Origin: Pseudomonas sp. B21-028
GTDB taxonomy: Bacteria; Pseudomonadota; Gammaproteobacteria; Pseudomonadales; Pseudomonadaceae
DNA length: 64,000 nt
Assembly (NCBI RefSeq): GCF_024749045.1
Contig: NZ_CP087184.1
Span: 1,116,001 to 1,180,000 of the forward strand
Direction: 5' to 3'
Under the pieces are notes generated by a model. It was not told the DNA's origin and did no database searches. It saw nothing but the letters and a program-made list of their open reading frames with translations. Below, one piece after another: positions 1 to 9,991 of this stretch. The first letter of the stretch is position 1; every line of letters starts with the position of its first letter. The position numbers and the translations under genes were made by a program.

Positions 1-525
1 GAAGCGGATGAATACCAAGGTGAAACCCACCGGTACGATCAACCCGATGTGCCATTGCATGATGCCGAACTGGCCCAGGTCCTCGGCGCCGATCTGCGCG
101 ATCATCAAGGTATTGATCCATTCATAGCTCGCCACCGCCAGCAGCCCGGCGTAGGTCAGGCAGAACAGGCAGGCGATCACGCCGATAAAGCGTTGCACCG
201 GTTTGCTGGCCAGTTTCACCAGCGCGTCGACGCCGATATGCCCGGCGGTGCGCACGCCATACGACAAGCCGAAAAAGATCAACCAGCCGAACAGCGCCTT
301 GGTCAGCGAGCTGCTCCAGGTCATGGCCTGGGCCATGTTCATGATGCCGTCGCCAATGGCAAAGGCCGACTCGCTGGCGGCAGCCCAGTTGTCGCCAATG
401 CTGTAAAAAACGGTGTAGAGGTTATTGAGCACGACATAAACGAAAGTGACCAACGTCATGGCGGCCAGAAGGAAGGCAATGAAACCTTCCTCGAAGTGTT
501 CCCAGATGCGCCGAAAAGCGTTCAT
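1..525 (-). CDS. dctQ: TRAP transporter small permease (DctQ family), partial
   Basis: This is the small membrane subunit of a tripartite ATP-independent periplasmic transporter. With the large DctM permease it moves C4-dicarboxylates or related acids across the inner membrane using an ion gradient. The frame is open from the start at 525 to the window edge, so the C-terminus is missing. The protein begins MNAFRRIWEHFEEGFIAF and shows hydrophobic segments near residues 13-35, 80-97, 110-132 and 150-170, the four-helix pattern of DctQ. The start at 525 has a GGAG nine bases upstream; an ATG at 534 has no room for a ribosome binding site. It follows dctP in the same direction, and dctM should lie just outside the window. 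The substrate cannot be read from this subunit. Confidence 0.9.
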   Translation of the reverse strand, partial: MNAFRRIWEHFEEGFIAFLLAAMTLVTFVYVVLNNLYTVFYSIGDNWAAASESAFAIGDGIMNMAQAMTWSSSLTKALFGWLIFFGLSYGVRTAGHIGVDALVKLASKPVQRFIGVIACLFCLTYAGLLAVASYEWINTLMIAQIGAEDLGQFGIMQWHIGLIVPVGFTLVFIRF

Positions 526-590
526 GGAGGACATCTCCTGCGGGGGGATGACAAGCCGGCACTGCCAGGGCGGCAGCACCGGCCAACCCA

Positions 591-2031
<1,441 letters not shown>

Positions 2032-2403
2032 ATGATCGACTTCAACAACAAGGGCTTCTTCAAACTCAAGCAGAACGACGAATATGCCGAGCGGGTCACG
2101 GCCCTGCTGCTGGACGGCGAACAGGTCATCGACGCCTACAAATCCATGCGTGACGGCGTGGTCTTCACCAACAAGCGCATCATCGCGGTGAACGTGCAGG
2201 GCATCACCGGCAGCAAGAAGGACTTCACCTCGCTGCCCTACAAGAACATCGTGGCCTACTCGGTCGAAACGTCCGGCACTTTCGATCTGGATTCCGAGCT
2301 GGAGATCTACTTTTCGTCCCTGGGCAAGGTCAAGTTCGAGTTCACCGGCAAGACAGGGATCGTCGAGATCTCGAAGGTGATTTCCCGGCATCTCCTGGCT
2401 TGA
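2032..2403 (+). CDS. Bacterial PH-domain protein
   Basis: A 123-residue cytoplasmic protein that is essentially one bacterial pleckstrin-homology domain. The pattern LLLDGEQV, VFTNKRIIAVN and the later SLPYKNIVAYSVET is typical of the short bPH family: a beta sandwich whose central strand reads TNKRII. There is no signal peptide or membrane segment. The start has an AAGGA ribosome binding site about nine bases upstream. It is convergent with the decarboxylase gene downstream, with 47 bases between the stops. The biological role of single-domain bacterial PH proteins is poorly defined, so no function is assigned. Confidence 0.85.
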   Translation: MIDFNNKGFFKLKQNDEYAERVTALLLDGEQVIDAYKSMRDGVVFTNKRIIAVNVQGITGSKKDFTSLPYKNIVAYSVETSGTFDLDSELEIYFSSLGKVKFEFTGKTGIVEISKVISRHLLA

Positions 2404-2450
2404 CCTCAGGACTCGCCGGTGGGAGGGGCGCCAGGAATCGGTGCCGTTCC

Positions 2451-4757
2451 TCAATCGAAGTCCGTCCCACCGGACTTCAACATCAGTAACCGATAAACGC
2501 CGTTCTCCACGTCGATCCCATGGGTGTCATGGGTGAAGCCCGGAAAGGATCCATCGAAGCTCTCCAGTGCTTTCAGATAAGCGAGCAAAGGCCCATCCGC
2601 GGGGCCGGCGTTTTCCCCAGGCATCAACAAAGGGATACCCGGTGGGTACGGCACGATGCCAGTGGCGGCGATGCGTCCCGCGGCGTCCTTGAGGGTCACC
2701 AGCTCGACATCATTGCGCACCAGTTTTTCGTAGGCCTGCACCGGGCTGAACACGGCTGTGGGCAACGTGCCGAACGCCTGGGCCATGGTCGAGGTGGTCT
2801 TGTTCTTTTTCATCGCAGCGAAGATTTCATCGGCCAGGTCCTTCAGGCCCATGCCGGCGTAGCGCTGCTGGTTGGCCGCCAGCAGGTCCGGCAGGCACAG
2901 CTCCAGCTCGGTGTTTTCGTCATAGTCGCGCTTGAAGTCGAGCAGGGCGTTGACCAGGGTGCCCCATTTCCCTTTGGTGATGCCGATGGAGAACAGAAAC
3001 AGGATGGTGAAATCGGTGGTCTTCTCGACCACGATGCCCTGGTGCTCAAGGTAGGCCGTCAGGACGCAGGCCGGGACGCCGAAGTCGAGCAGGTTTCCGT
3101 CGTCACCCATGCCGGGGCTCAACACCGAGACCTTGATGGGGTCGAGCATGCAGTAGCCTTCTTCGATGTCGCCGAAGCCATGCCATACCTCGTTCGGGTG
3201 CAGCACCCAGCAGCTCGGGTCCGTTTTGAGCAATACCGGGTCGACCGCATGGAATGGCATCTGGCTGGCGCCAACGCGCACCGACGGCGGCTGCCAGCAG
3301 GTGAAGAACCATTCCTGCTTGCTCAGCATCTCGTTGTGCATGCGCGACAGGACCTGGCGAAACGCGACGGCCTCCTCGATGGATTCGCTGGTCAGGATCT
3401 GTCCGCTCGGTGCTTCCATCATGGCCGAGCTGACGTCGCAGGAGGCCATGATTGCGTAGTTGGGCGACGTCGAGGCGTGCATCATGAACGATTCGTTGAA
3501 CCGCCCGTGTTCGATCGGGTTGCGACCATTGCGCACGTGAATCATCGAGGCCTGGGACAAGGCAGCAAGCAGCTTGTGTGTCGACTGGGTGGCGAACACG
3601 GTCGGCTTCGAATCGTCGTGATCGTCGGGGTTGCCGTGCATGGCGAAGCGGTCGCGGTAGAGCGGGTTGAAACGCGCGTAGCCGTACCAGGCTTCATCGA
3701 AATGCAGGCGATCGACGCTTTGCCCAAGCAATTCTTCTACGCGGGTGACGTTGTAGGTCAAGCCGTCGTAAGTGGAGTTGGTGATGATCGCGTGTACCGG
3801 TGTCGGATCGATGCCTTTCTTGACCAGGGGGTTGTTCGCGATGGCCGCTTTAACCCCTTCGGCGTTCAAGGTTTGCGGCAGGATCGGACCGATGATGCCG
3901 TAGCGGTTGCGGGTCGGCACCAGGTAGGTGGGCAGCGCGCCCGACAGGGTCATCGCATGCTCGGCCGACTTGTGGCAATTGCGGTCGCAGAGGGCGATCT
4001 GGTTGCGCGTGACGCTGGCCATGAGGATTACGCGGTTGGACATCGAGGAACCGTTGGTGACGTAGTACGTGCGATGAGCGCCAAACACCTTGGCCGCATA
4101 GCGTTCACCCTGGCCGATGGGGCCGCTGTGATCCAGCAGAGAGCCCAGCTCCCCGACCGAGATGGACAGGTCGGACCGCAGCAGGTTTTCCCCAAAGAAC
4201 TCATAGAACGCCCGGCCTGCGGTGCTTTTGAGGAACGCAGTGCCACCCGCATGGCCAGGGGTGTGCCAGGAGTATTCATAGGAACTGGCAAACCTGACCA
4301 GCGCACCGAACATGGGGGGCAAGGCGGCTTTGCGATACCGCTCGATGGCCGCCAGGATACGACCGCTGAGGAAACGGCTGGTGTCCTCCGGCAGCCAGAT
4401 GAAGTCGTCGGCGTACTGCATGACCACCAAGGGAATACTAGAGGCGGTACTGCGATCGCTGATCAGGAAGACCGGTACCCGGGTGTTGCGTTCACGCAGG
4501 TTGGTCAGCAGCTTGATACATTCCTCGTGGCCCTCGCTGTCATCCATTTCCCAACTGAGCAGGACACATTGAATGGCCGGGTCCGAATTCAGGATCGACG
4601 TGGCATCGCTCAGGGATTCCGACACCAGCATGCTGATTGCCCGTTGCTCCACGTCGCTGATCAGTTGAAGCAGGGCGCGACCAAAGACCGTACGTTTATC
4701 CGGCGGGCTGCTGACCAGCAGGGTGAGCATCCCGAGCGTGTGCTTGTTATCCGTCAT
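2451..4757 (-). CDS. Orn/Lys/Arg decarboxylase with N-terminal wing domain (LdcA/AdiA type)
   Basis: A 768-residue fold-type I PLP enzyme that decarboxylates a basic amino acid to a diamine or agmatine. The N-terminal 140 residues form the receiver-like wing domain (IQCVLLSWEMDD). The core begins WHTPGHAGG (about 164-172). DEAWYGY (354-360) supplies the PLP-contacting aspartate, and STHKLLAALSQAS holds the Schiff-base lysine (K395). The C-terminal domain follows from about residue 620. Length matches the large biodegradative decarboxylases, which assemble as decamers. In Pseudomonas the best-known member is the lysine/arginine decarboxylase LdcA, but lysine, arginine or ornithine specificity cannot be told from motifs. 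Roles include acid tolerance and polyamine or cadaverine supply. It stands alone as a transcription unit. Confidence 0.93.
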   Translation of the reverse strand: MTDNKHTLGMLTLLVSSPPDKRTVFGRALLQLISDVEQRAISMLVSESLSDATSILNSDPAIQCVLLSWEMDDSEGHEECIKLLTNLRERNTRVPVFLISDRSTASSIPLVVMQYADDFIWLPEDTSRFLSGRILAAIERYRKAALPPMFGALVRFASSYEYSWHTPGHAGGTAFLKSTAGRAFYEFFGENLLRSDLSISVGELGSLLDHSGPIGQGERYAAKVFGAHRTYYVTNGSSMSNRVILMASVTRNQIALCDRNCHKSAEHAMTLSGALPTYLVPTRNRYGIIGPILPQTLNAEGVKAAIANNPLVKKGIDPTPVHAIITNSTYDGLTYNVTRVEELLGQSVDRLHFDEAWYGYARFNPLYRDRFAMHGNPDDHDDSKPTVFATQSTHKLLAALSQASMIHVRNGRNPIEHGRFNESFMMHASTSPNYAIMASCDVSSAMMEAPSGQILTSESIEEAVAFRQVLSRMHNEMLSKQEWFFTCWQPPSVRVGASQMPFHAVDPVLLKTDPSCWVLHPNEVWHGFGDIEEGYCMLDPIKVSVLSPGMGDDGNLLDFGVPACVLTAYLEHQGIVVEKTTDFTILFLFSIGITKGKWGTLVNALLDFKRDYDENTELELCLPDLLAANQQRYAGMGLKDLADEIFAAMKKNKTTSTMAQAFGTLPTAVFSPVQAYEKLVRNDVELVTLKDAAGRIAATGIVPYPPGIPLLMPGENAGPADGPLLAYLKALESFDGSFPGFTHDTHGIDVENGVYRLLMLKSGGTDFD

Positions 4758-5005
4758 GGCAGAGCCCCGAAATGGCTTTATTCAAGTGGTTCACCGGTAC
4801 TGGCTCGCCTTTGAGATGCTGGGCGCTGGCGGTTTGCGTCGGCACTATTCGATTGCACCACCGTCATCCTTCGGTGGCTGACATCCCTGCTTCACTCAAT
4901 GCGCGGTAAAAACTTAGCTATAGCTGAAGATAGAGATGTCGCAAGGCTTCCAGTGAGGGGCTCCGGGGATCTGTCGGGCGGAAAAACGTTCGCAATCACC
5001 CAGGT

Positions 5006-5410
5006 TCAGTGGCCCGGAAACTCATGCAGATAACAAGCAGGCGAACTCATTTCCGCCTGTTTATCCACCTCATCCTCCAGCCATTCGGCCAGCACCACGG
5101 CATTGTTTTCAGTGATCGAGCGGGCAGCGTAAACCAGGGTGAGATTGCCGTTGCGGGCAACGTCCACCAGCTTCCACCAATGCTGCGGTTGCGCGCCCAG
5201 TTCCTGGCGATAGGCCGTTCTGAACTGGTCAAAGGACATCTCCCCGCCCTTGAGCGCCTTGCGCAAATCAGAGGAAGGAGCAACGTCCTTGAGCCATGCG
5301 TGGATGTTCAGCTCGTCCTTGCGGCAGTTGCGCGGCCACAGGCGGTCGACCAGCACGCGCTGGCCATCGTCGGGGGCGGGCGCTTCGTAGGCGCGTTTGC
5401 ATTGGATCAT
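5006..5410 (-). CDS. DUF488 family protein
   Basis: A 134-residue soluble protein of the DUF488 family (YeaO-like). It has the family signature VLVDRLWPRNCRK near the N-terminus, then FDQFRTAYRQEL and LTLVYAARSITENNAVVL. The open frame runs 70 codons further upstream, but homologues start near MIQCKRAYE, and that ATG has GAGG six bases before it, so 5410 is chosen. The family function is not established. It is monocistronic, with a REPIN about 120 bases upstream. No residue is obviously missing. Confidence 0.85.
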   Translation of the reverse strand: MIQCKRAYEAPAPDDGQRVLVDRLWPRNCRKDELNIHAWLKDVAPSSDLRKALKGGEMSFDQFRTAYRQELGAQPQHWWKLVDVARNGNLTLVYAARSITENNAVVLAEWLEDEVDKQAEMSSPACYLHEFPGH

Positions 5411-5530
5411 GACTGCCTCTCTGCCGGTCGAAGGGAATGAGGTCAGGATAGGCCTTGGGGGCTGTGTTATCACGGGGAGAAAAGGCGATAACAGATGAGA
5501 TGCCGACGGAGCGCCCGAGCAAACACGGAA

Positions 5531-5624
5531 CCTGTGGGAGCCGAGCTTGCTCGCGATGGCGGCGGTCCGTCCGACATTGATGCAAGCTGACCCAACACCA
5601 TCGTGAGCAGGCTCGCACACAGGT
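5531..5624. repeat. REPIN (two inverted REP arms)
   Basis: The left arm reads CCTGTGGGAGCCGAGCTTGC..TCGCGAT and the right arm is its imperfect reverse complement ending in CACACAGGT, with about 45 bases between them. This is the mobile REP doublet of the fluorescens group, moved in trans by RAYT transposases. It lies between the DUF488 gene and the small frame at 5646-5846. Confidence 0.85.
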
Positions 5625-5645
5625 CTGGTGTCGTACTTCTATTCT

Positions 5646-5846
5646 TTACTCTCGCACGCCGATAAACAGATCGAGATCCCTGGGCAGTGGTTGCTGGATT
5701 GCACGCTCTATCTTTTGAACCTGTTCAGCGGTTAATGGCAGCTCACCCATGGCTTCAGCGATCAGACTTTTCCAGCCGAACTGGAAGCGCACCTGTGTAG
5801 GTGCGTGCCTCATGCTACGCACAGGGAATGCTCCCGCCGACGGCAA
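5646..5846 (-). CDS. Small hypothetical ORF or gene remnant
   Basis: A 66-codon frame whose C-terminal half (MGELPLTAEQVQKIERAIQQ) has the composition of a real alpha-helical protein, while the N-terminal half reads like non-coding sequence. No ribosome binding site stands out. It may be a short protein starting near the internal methionine or the tail of a decayed gene. No family is recognised. Confidence 0.25.
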   Translation of the reverse strand: MPSAGAFPVRSMRHAPTQVRFQFGWKSLIAEAMGELPLTAEQVQKIERAIQQPLPRDLDLFIGVRE

Positions 5847-5922
5847 GCCCCCCTCGCTGGACGTCCCGACTTCCCCTGTCTAGAGTGAATTATCCGCGCT
5901 GGATACATCGGGAGGGATTCCA

Positions 5923-7125
5923 GTGAATCAGCTTAATGACTACACCAGCCTGACTGATCCATTGAATGTAAAAATCATGGAGCTGGCTCCCAAGGAAAAG
6001 CGCGATGGCAAAAAAACCAACCTGTTCTTCACCCCCGACACCGCATTCGACGCCAAGCCACTGACCCTGACGACTGGCAGCTATCCCTTCACGCCCATCG
6101 GCAGCCTGGGCATCACCCAAGTGGATACCACCGGACAGGAGTGGAGGCATGTACTCAATCAGATCACCAACAGGCATGGCCTCACGTCGGACTACGGCAA
6201 TCCTGACCGAGCCGATCAACTGGTCTTGCTGGACACCCTGGACGCCGTAAAGATCAAGGAGGCCGTCGCACGGGACAAGCAATTCACCAAAGGCAGCTAC
6301 TACCACCCCGACGTCGAGCAGGTATTCGGGACAACCAACCCTGTCACCACCTTTGCCGCCCAACAGGTCATCGAGCTCCGAGCCGTCTTGTGTCAACCCG
6401 TGCCCGATCCAACTGCACTGAAATACTGGAGCCTGCTCGGCTCGGACCTTGCCGCGCAAACGAAGGTGTACAACTGGCTGCAAACCCATGGTTGGATTTC
6501 CCACAAGTTCTCGGTCAATGACAGAAAGTCAGGAAACAGAATCCAGAACCACTTCCAGAACCTGGAGAACTCCAACGCCATACATTTCGCCAGCGAAACC
6601 CGTGGGGAATATGCCGCCGCCAAATTGCTGATTACCGTCCTCGGCAACGAGTACCAGATGAAGATCGGCAAAGCCTCTTCAGGCCGCACCAATGGAATCG
6701 ACCAGATATGGGTCAAGCGCAACCTGGTCAGTGGCGTGGTGGAGGAATACATCATCGTCGAGTGCAAGGGCAGCGTGGATGCGTCGCTCAACGAAGCCAG
6801 GTATGGCTGGCAAATGTCGCCCTGCTGGGTCTTCTACTGCCTCGTCGGTCTGCTGGGCACCAACGGCAACCTCGCCAGCACCTCGACCACGGATGTGTTC
6901 GCCAAAATCACCATGGTCAGGAAGATCCTCGACGCCTTGATCAATCCGGGTCCCCCCGTGGTGAAAGGCCTGGTCATCCAGCCCATGACCAAATCCGTTA
7001 CCGCGCCCAATAACATCGAGATGGTCGACCTGGGGACCTATGACCTGGTCGAGCAATATACGAATGCAGTGGCTGGACACTCGAAATTCCATAATGCCCA
7101 AGTGTTCACCGGCACTTTGTTCTAG
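5923..7125 (+). CDS. Hypothetical protein with PD-(D/E)xK nuclease-like C-terminal region
   Basis: A 400-residue cytoplasmic protein of no recognised named family. The GTG start has a strong GGAGGG seven bases upstream. The first 170 residues show no domain I can name. Residues about 225-300 carry the ordered signature of restriction-type nucleases: a helix with a glutamate (GEYAAAKLL, E229), GIDQIWV (D260), YIIVECKG (E280 and K282 as ExK), then a helix with glutamine (Q297). This E-D-ExK-Q order is the catalytic layout of PD-(D/E)xK enzymes, so a metal-dependent DNA or RNA nuclease is plausible. There is no signal peptide, membrane helix or toxin-trafficking domain. It lies 12 bases upstream of the DUF4256 gene and is probably co-transcribed. 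Nuclease activity is inferred from motif spacing only. Confidence 0.7.
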   Translation: MNQLNDYTSLTDPLNVKIMELAPKEKRDGKKTNLFFTPDTAFDAKPLTLTTGSYPFTPIGSLGITQVDTTGQEWRHVLNQITNRHGLTSDYGNPDRADQLVLLDTLDAVKIKEAVARDKQFTKGSYYHPDVEQVFGTTNPVTTFAAQQVIELRAVLCQPVPDPTALKYWSLLGSDLAAQTKVYNWLQTHGWISHKFSVNDRKSGNRIQNHFQNLENSNAIHFASETRGEYAAAKLLITVLGNEYQMKIGKASSGRTNGIDQIWVKRNLVSGVVEEYIIVECKGSVDASLNEARYGWQMSPCWVFYCLVGLLGTNGNLASTSTTDVFAKITMVRKILDALINPGPPVVKGLVIQPMTKSVTAPNNIEMVDLGTYDLVEQYTNAVAGHSKFHNAQVFTGTLF

Positions 7126-7137
7126 GACGCCCACACC

Positions 7138-7683
7138 ATGAAAAAACAGGAACAAGAGAACCTCCTGCATACCCTGAAGTCCCGTTTCGAGCAAAACCCT
7201 CATCGTCACCCGGATCTTCAATGGCCTGACGTCCAGACCCGGCTCGAAAGCCATCCCGCGGCGCTGAAAACCCTCCAGGCCATGGAAACCACCGGAGGCG
7301 AGCCGGACGTGATCGGCCACGACGAGCAGACCGGGCGCGTGACCTTCTGCGATTGCGCCAGGGAAACTCCGGCCGGCCGCAGAAGCCTCTGCTACGACCG
7401 CGCTGCCCTCGATGCACGCAAGGAAAACAAGCCTTCGGGCAGTGCGCTTGAGCTGGCCGAAGAGATGGGCATCGCCCTGTTGACGGAAGAGCAGTACCGC
7501 GAGTTGCAGGCGTTGGAGGCGTTTGATTTGAAAACGTCCAGTTGGCTGGCCACACCCGCCGAAGTTCACTCGCTGGAGGGGGCAATATTCGGTGACCGGC
7601 GTTATGGCAGGGTGTTCGTGTACCACAACGGCGTGCAGTCGTATTACGCGGCCAGAGGGTTTCGTGGGGTGTTGGAGGTGTGA
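7138..7683 (+). CDS. DUF4256 family protein
   Basis: A 181-residue protein with the DUF4256 signatures in order: LLHTLKSRFEQN at the N-terminus, METTGGEPDVIG, GRRSLCYDRAALDARKENKP, EMGIALLTEEQYRELQ, and the C-terminal YGRVFVYHNGVQSYYAARGF. Length matches the family. The function of DUF4256 is unknown; members are scattered single-domain cytoplasmic proteins. It follows the nuclease-like gene by 12 bases in the same direction, which suggests one transcript. Whether the two work together, for example as effector and partner, is open. Confidence 0.88.
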   Translation: MKKQEQENLLHTLKSRFEQNPHRHPDLQWPDVQTRLESHPAALKTLQAMETTGGEPDVIGHDEQTGRVTFCDCARETPAGRRSLCYDRAALDARKENKPSGSALELAEEMGIALLTEEQYRELQALEAFDLKTSSWLATPAEVHSLEGAIFGDRRYGRVFVYHNGVQSYYAARGFRGVLEV

Positions 7684-7893
7684 TGGGGTAAATGCGGGGT
7701 TCATCTGGCTCTGAGGCCGACAAGGACTTCACCAATGTTTCCGTGGCGAGGGAGCAAGCTCCTCGCCGCGGATTGAGAGTATCGGGAAACAAAGGATTTC
7801 AGCCTCGCAGCTTTCGACTGCATTTACGTGGCGCCGAGGCGGGCCCGCGTCTACTTTTGACAGAACCCCCTATCGTCTTCCCCGGAGAAGCCC

Positions 7894-8532
7894 ATGTTCA
7901 CGTTCCCTCGAGCGCACCAGAGCACAAGATGGCAAGGGCAGGGTGCGCTGTTCGGCGGGGCGATCCCCTGGTTTGGTGGCGACGGCCTGGGCGTGTGCTT
8001 CGGTTTCAGTACGCTCTGGGTCAAGATCGGTGCGCCGTTTGACTGTTTCCAAGCATTGCAGTCAAGGAAGGCCGCGATTGCCGAGACACAGGAAGCACTG
8101 AGCGGTGCGATGCATATGTATGAGGTGCGCATGGCGTTGGCTACCACCGCCGAGGACATCATCGGAAGCAATACTGTCAGCGAGACTGCCTACGTCGATG
8201 GCGTTGCCAGTCACATCGTCCTCGACATCCTCCAGAGGGCCGGCGCCCGCCACTACGTCGTCTCGTTCTACTTTTCCGGCGGCCCGGAAGGCGCCGGCGC
8301 TCATGCGATTGGGGTGTCCTTCGACGCGGGCCAGACGGGGAGGCTTTTCGATCCCAATTACGGTATCGGCGCCTACCAGTCGAGAACCGACCTGTGCAAC
8401 GACCTGCATGGGTTGCTGGCGAGCTACGTCGTGCCCAACGGGCATATCAGTGCGAGCTATCTCCTGGAATTTGCGGTCGTCGACGATGACGACGGATTTG
8501 GTGATTTCGTGAGTGCAGCTGATTTTTCCTGA
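7894..8532 (+). CDS. YopT-type C58 cysteine protease-like protein
   Basis: A 212-residue protein with the spacing of the C58 papain-like protease family (YopT, AvrPphB). A cysteine lies in GVCFGFSTLW (C35), a histidine in GAHAIGVSFD (H137) and an aspartate in RLFDPNYGIG (D153). The match to the C-H-D triad and to the flanking FDPNYG turn is close. Known members are host-targeted effectors or toxin domains that cleave themselves or GTPases or kinases. The start has CCGGAG just upstream. There is no Sec signal, membrane segment or obvious chaperone gene beside it, and it sits 210 bases after the DUF4256 gene. The first 30 residues could hold a secretion signal for a type III or type VI system. 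Substrate and export route are unknown. Confidence 0.75.
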   Translation: MFTFPRAHQSTRWQGQGALFGGAIPWFGGDGLGVCFGFSTLWVKIGAPFDCFQALQSRKAAIAETQEALSGAMHMYEVRMALATTAEDIIGSNTVSETAYVDGVASHIVLDILQRAGARHYVVSFYFSGGPEGAGAHAIGVSFDAGQTGRLFDPNYGIGAYQSRTDLCNDLHGLLASYVVPNGHISASYLLEFAVVDDDDGFGDFVSAADFS

Positions 8533-8582
8533 GTGGATATTCACGTGAGTTGAGTTCAGGCGCAGGACGGCTTTCCAGGTCC

Positions 8583-9452
8583 TCAATCCCCGGGCACACC
8601 TTCCAGCAATACCTGCTCCAACATCCCGAAAAAACATTTGATGTGCGCCTGCTTCAACGCCTGGGGCCGGCTCACCAGATAGACCTCCAGGTCCGGAATA
8701 TGAAGCTCCGGAAACACCTCGATCAGATCCTGCGCCAATACCCGAGGCAGTGCCGCCACCCCCATGCCTCGCCGCACTGCCTCAAGTTGGGCGGTGAACG
8801 AGTTCACGCTGATCGGCGCGCGCTCCAGGCCGCCGGCCTTTGCCGCACGCAGTTGCGGCAACATGTCCAGCGGGGGAAGCAAGGCGATATGGGCCGCCGT
8901 GGTCGTGGTGAGCGCTGGCGTGCGCTTCAAATAGTCCGCATCGGCGAAGACGCCATAAGCGACCCGGCCTAGGTGTTTATAGATCAGCGACGGCTCACCC
9001 AGATGGGCGGTGCGCACCGCAATGTCTGCCATGCCCCGGACCACCTTATGGAACTCGGCGGTGACCAGCAATTCCACTGAACAATTGGGGTGCAGGGCGG
9101 TGAAGCGGCTTGCGGCCTCCAGCACGGAGGAGGAGAACCCTTCCCCGGCACTGACCAGCACGCTGCCACTGAGCTCGGCCTGGCGCCCGGATGGGGTCGC
9201 AACGGTTTGCCGGCGCAAACCGGTTTCCGCGGCCAGGGCGACTTCTACCAGCGACTGGCCTCGCGAGGTCAGCCAACAGCCTTCGACGCCCCGTTCGACA
9301 AGGGGCTCGCCCAAGGCGCTTTCCAATTGTGTCAGGCGACGGGACACCGTAGACGCCGCGATTCCCAACAATTGCCCCGCCTGAAGAAAACTGCCCCGCC
9401 GCGAGACGGCCAGCAGCAGTCGGAGATCGTCCCAATTCGCTTGCAATGCCAT
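8583..9452 (-). CDS. LysR-family transcriptional regulator
   Basis: A 289-residue regulator. Residues 1-60 form the LysR winged helix-turn-helix (WDDLRLLLAVSRRGSFLQAGQLLGI, then ASTVSRRLTQLE), and the rest is the periplasmic-binding-like effector domain. The open frame extends 52 codons upstream, but the LysR domain starts at MALQANWDD, so 9452 is chosen. It is transcribed divergently from the SnoaL-like gene at 9569 and the epimerase at 9992, with 116 bases between, and probably controls that pair and itself. The effector is unknown. Confidence 0.9.
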   Translation of the reverse strand: MALQANWDDLRLLLAVSRRGSFLQAGQLLGIAASTVSRRLTQLESALGEPLVERGVEGCWLTSRGQSLVEVALAAETGLRRQTVATPSGRQAELSGSVLVSAGEGFSSSVLEAASRFTALHPNCSVELLVTAEFHKVVRGMADIAVRTAHLGEPSLIYKHLGRVAYGVFADADYLKRTPALTTTTAAHIALLPPLDMLPQLRAAKAGGLERAPISVNSFTAQLEAVRRGMGVAALPRVLAQDLIEVFPELHIPDLEVYLVSRPQALKQAHIKCFFGMLEQVLLEGVPGD

Positions 9453-9568
9453 GCGTCCTGTCTTCCCTGATCTGCATATGTGCAAAGCCATTATGCAGCA
9501 GTCGCTGTTTTTCAAAAGTGGCGACAACGGTATATCTACGGCCCTTCGAAACCCATGGAGTGGACTGC

Positions 9569-9988
9569 ATGACCACCGGCCCCAACGACTACGCGGAACA
9601 CGCCTCAAGAGCCTTCAATTGCCGTGATGTGGAGGCGATGCTTGCATTGGTGAGCGAAGACTTCATCTACCTCGATGGCTCGGGCATTCAGATTGGTCGC
9701 GAGGCCATGCGCAAACGGGAAGTCGCGCTGTTCGAAGCGCTGCCCGATGCCGAAGTGACCTTCAGCCCCTTCGTGATCACTGAGGATCGACTGGCGCTGG
9801 TCGCCGTAATGTCCGGCACCTTCACCGCTCCCCTGGTGCTACCGGAGCGGGTAATACCGCCCCATGGCCGGCACATCACTGTTCACTTTGCGGCGCATTT
9901 CATCTTCAAGGATGGACTGGCTACCCATGAAGAAGTGTTCTTCGACAGTACGGTGCTGCTGCCGTCCGCCGGACAGGGAGAGGGTTGA
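9569..9988 (+). CDS. SnoaL/NTF2-like fold protein
   Basis: A 139-residue protein of the SnoaL-like/NTF2 superfamily, a small alpha+beta barrel used by isomerases, cyclases, dehydratases and ligand-binding proteins. The N-terminal helix AFNCRDVEAMLALVSEDFIYLDGSG and the strand HITVHFAAHFIFKDGLATHEEVFFD fit the fold. The longer frame upstream is not used because the ATG at 9569 has GGAG eight bases before it. The stop is four bases from the next start, so it is co-transcribed with the epimerase. A substrate cannot be inferred. Confidence 0.82.
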   Translation: MTTGPNDYAEHASRAFNCRDVEAMLALVSEDFIYLDGSGIQIGREAMRKREVALFEALPDAEVTFSPFVITEDRLALVAVMSGTFTAPLVLPERVIPPHGRHITVHFAAHFIFKDGLATHEEVFFDSTVLLPSAGQGEG

Positions 9989-9991
9989 ACC

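Noticed and set aside
2520..4814. 764-codon open frame on the plus strand
   Set aside because: It is the antisense shadow of the decarboxylase gene, with no family motifs; GC-rich DNA gives such long frames.
6679..7704. 341-codon minus-strand frame over the nuclease-like and DUF4256 genes
   Set aside because: Lies opposite two genes with good ribosome binding sites and a recognised family; its composition is that of an antisense frame.
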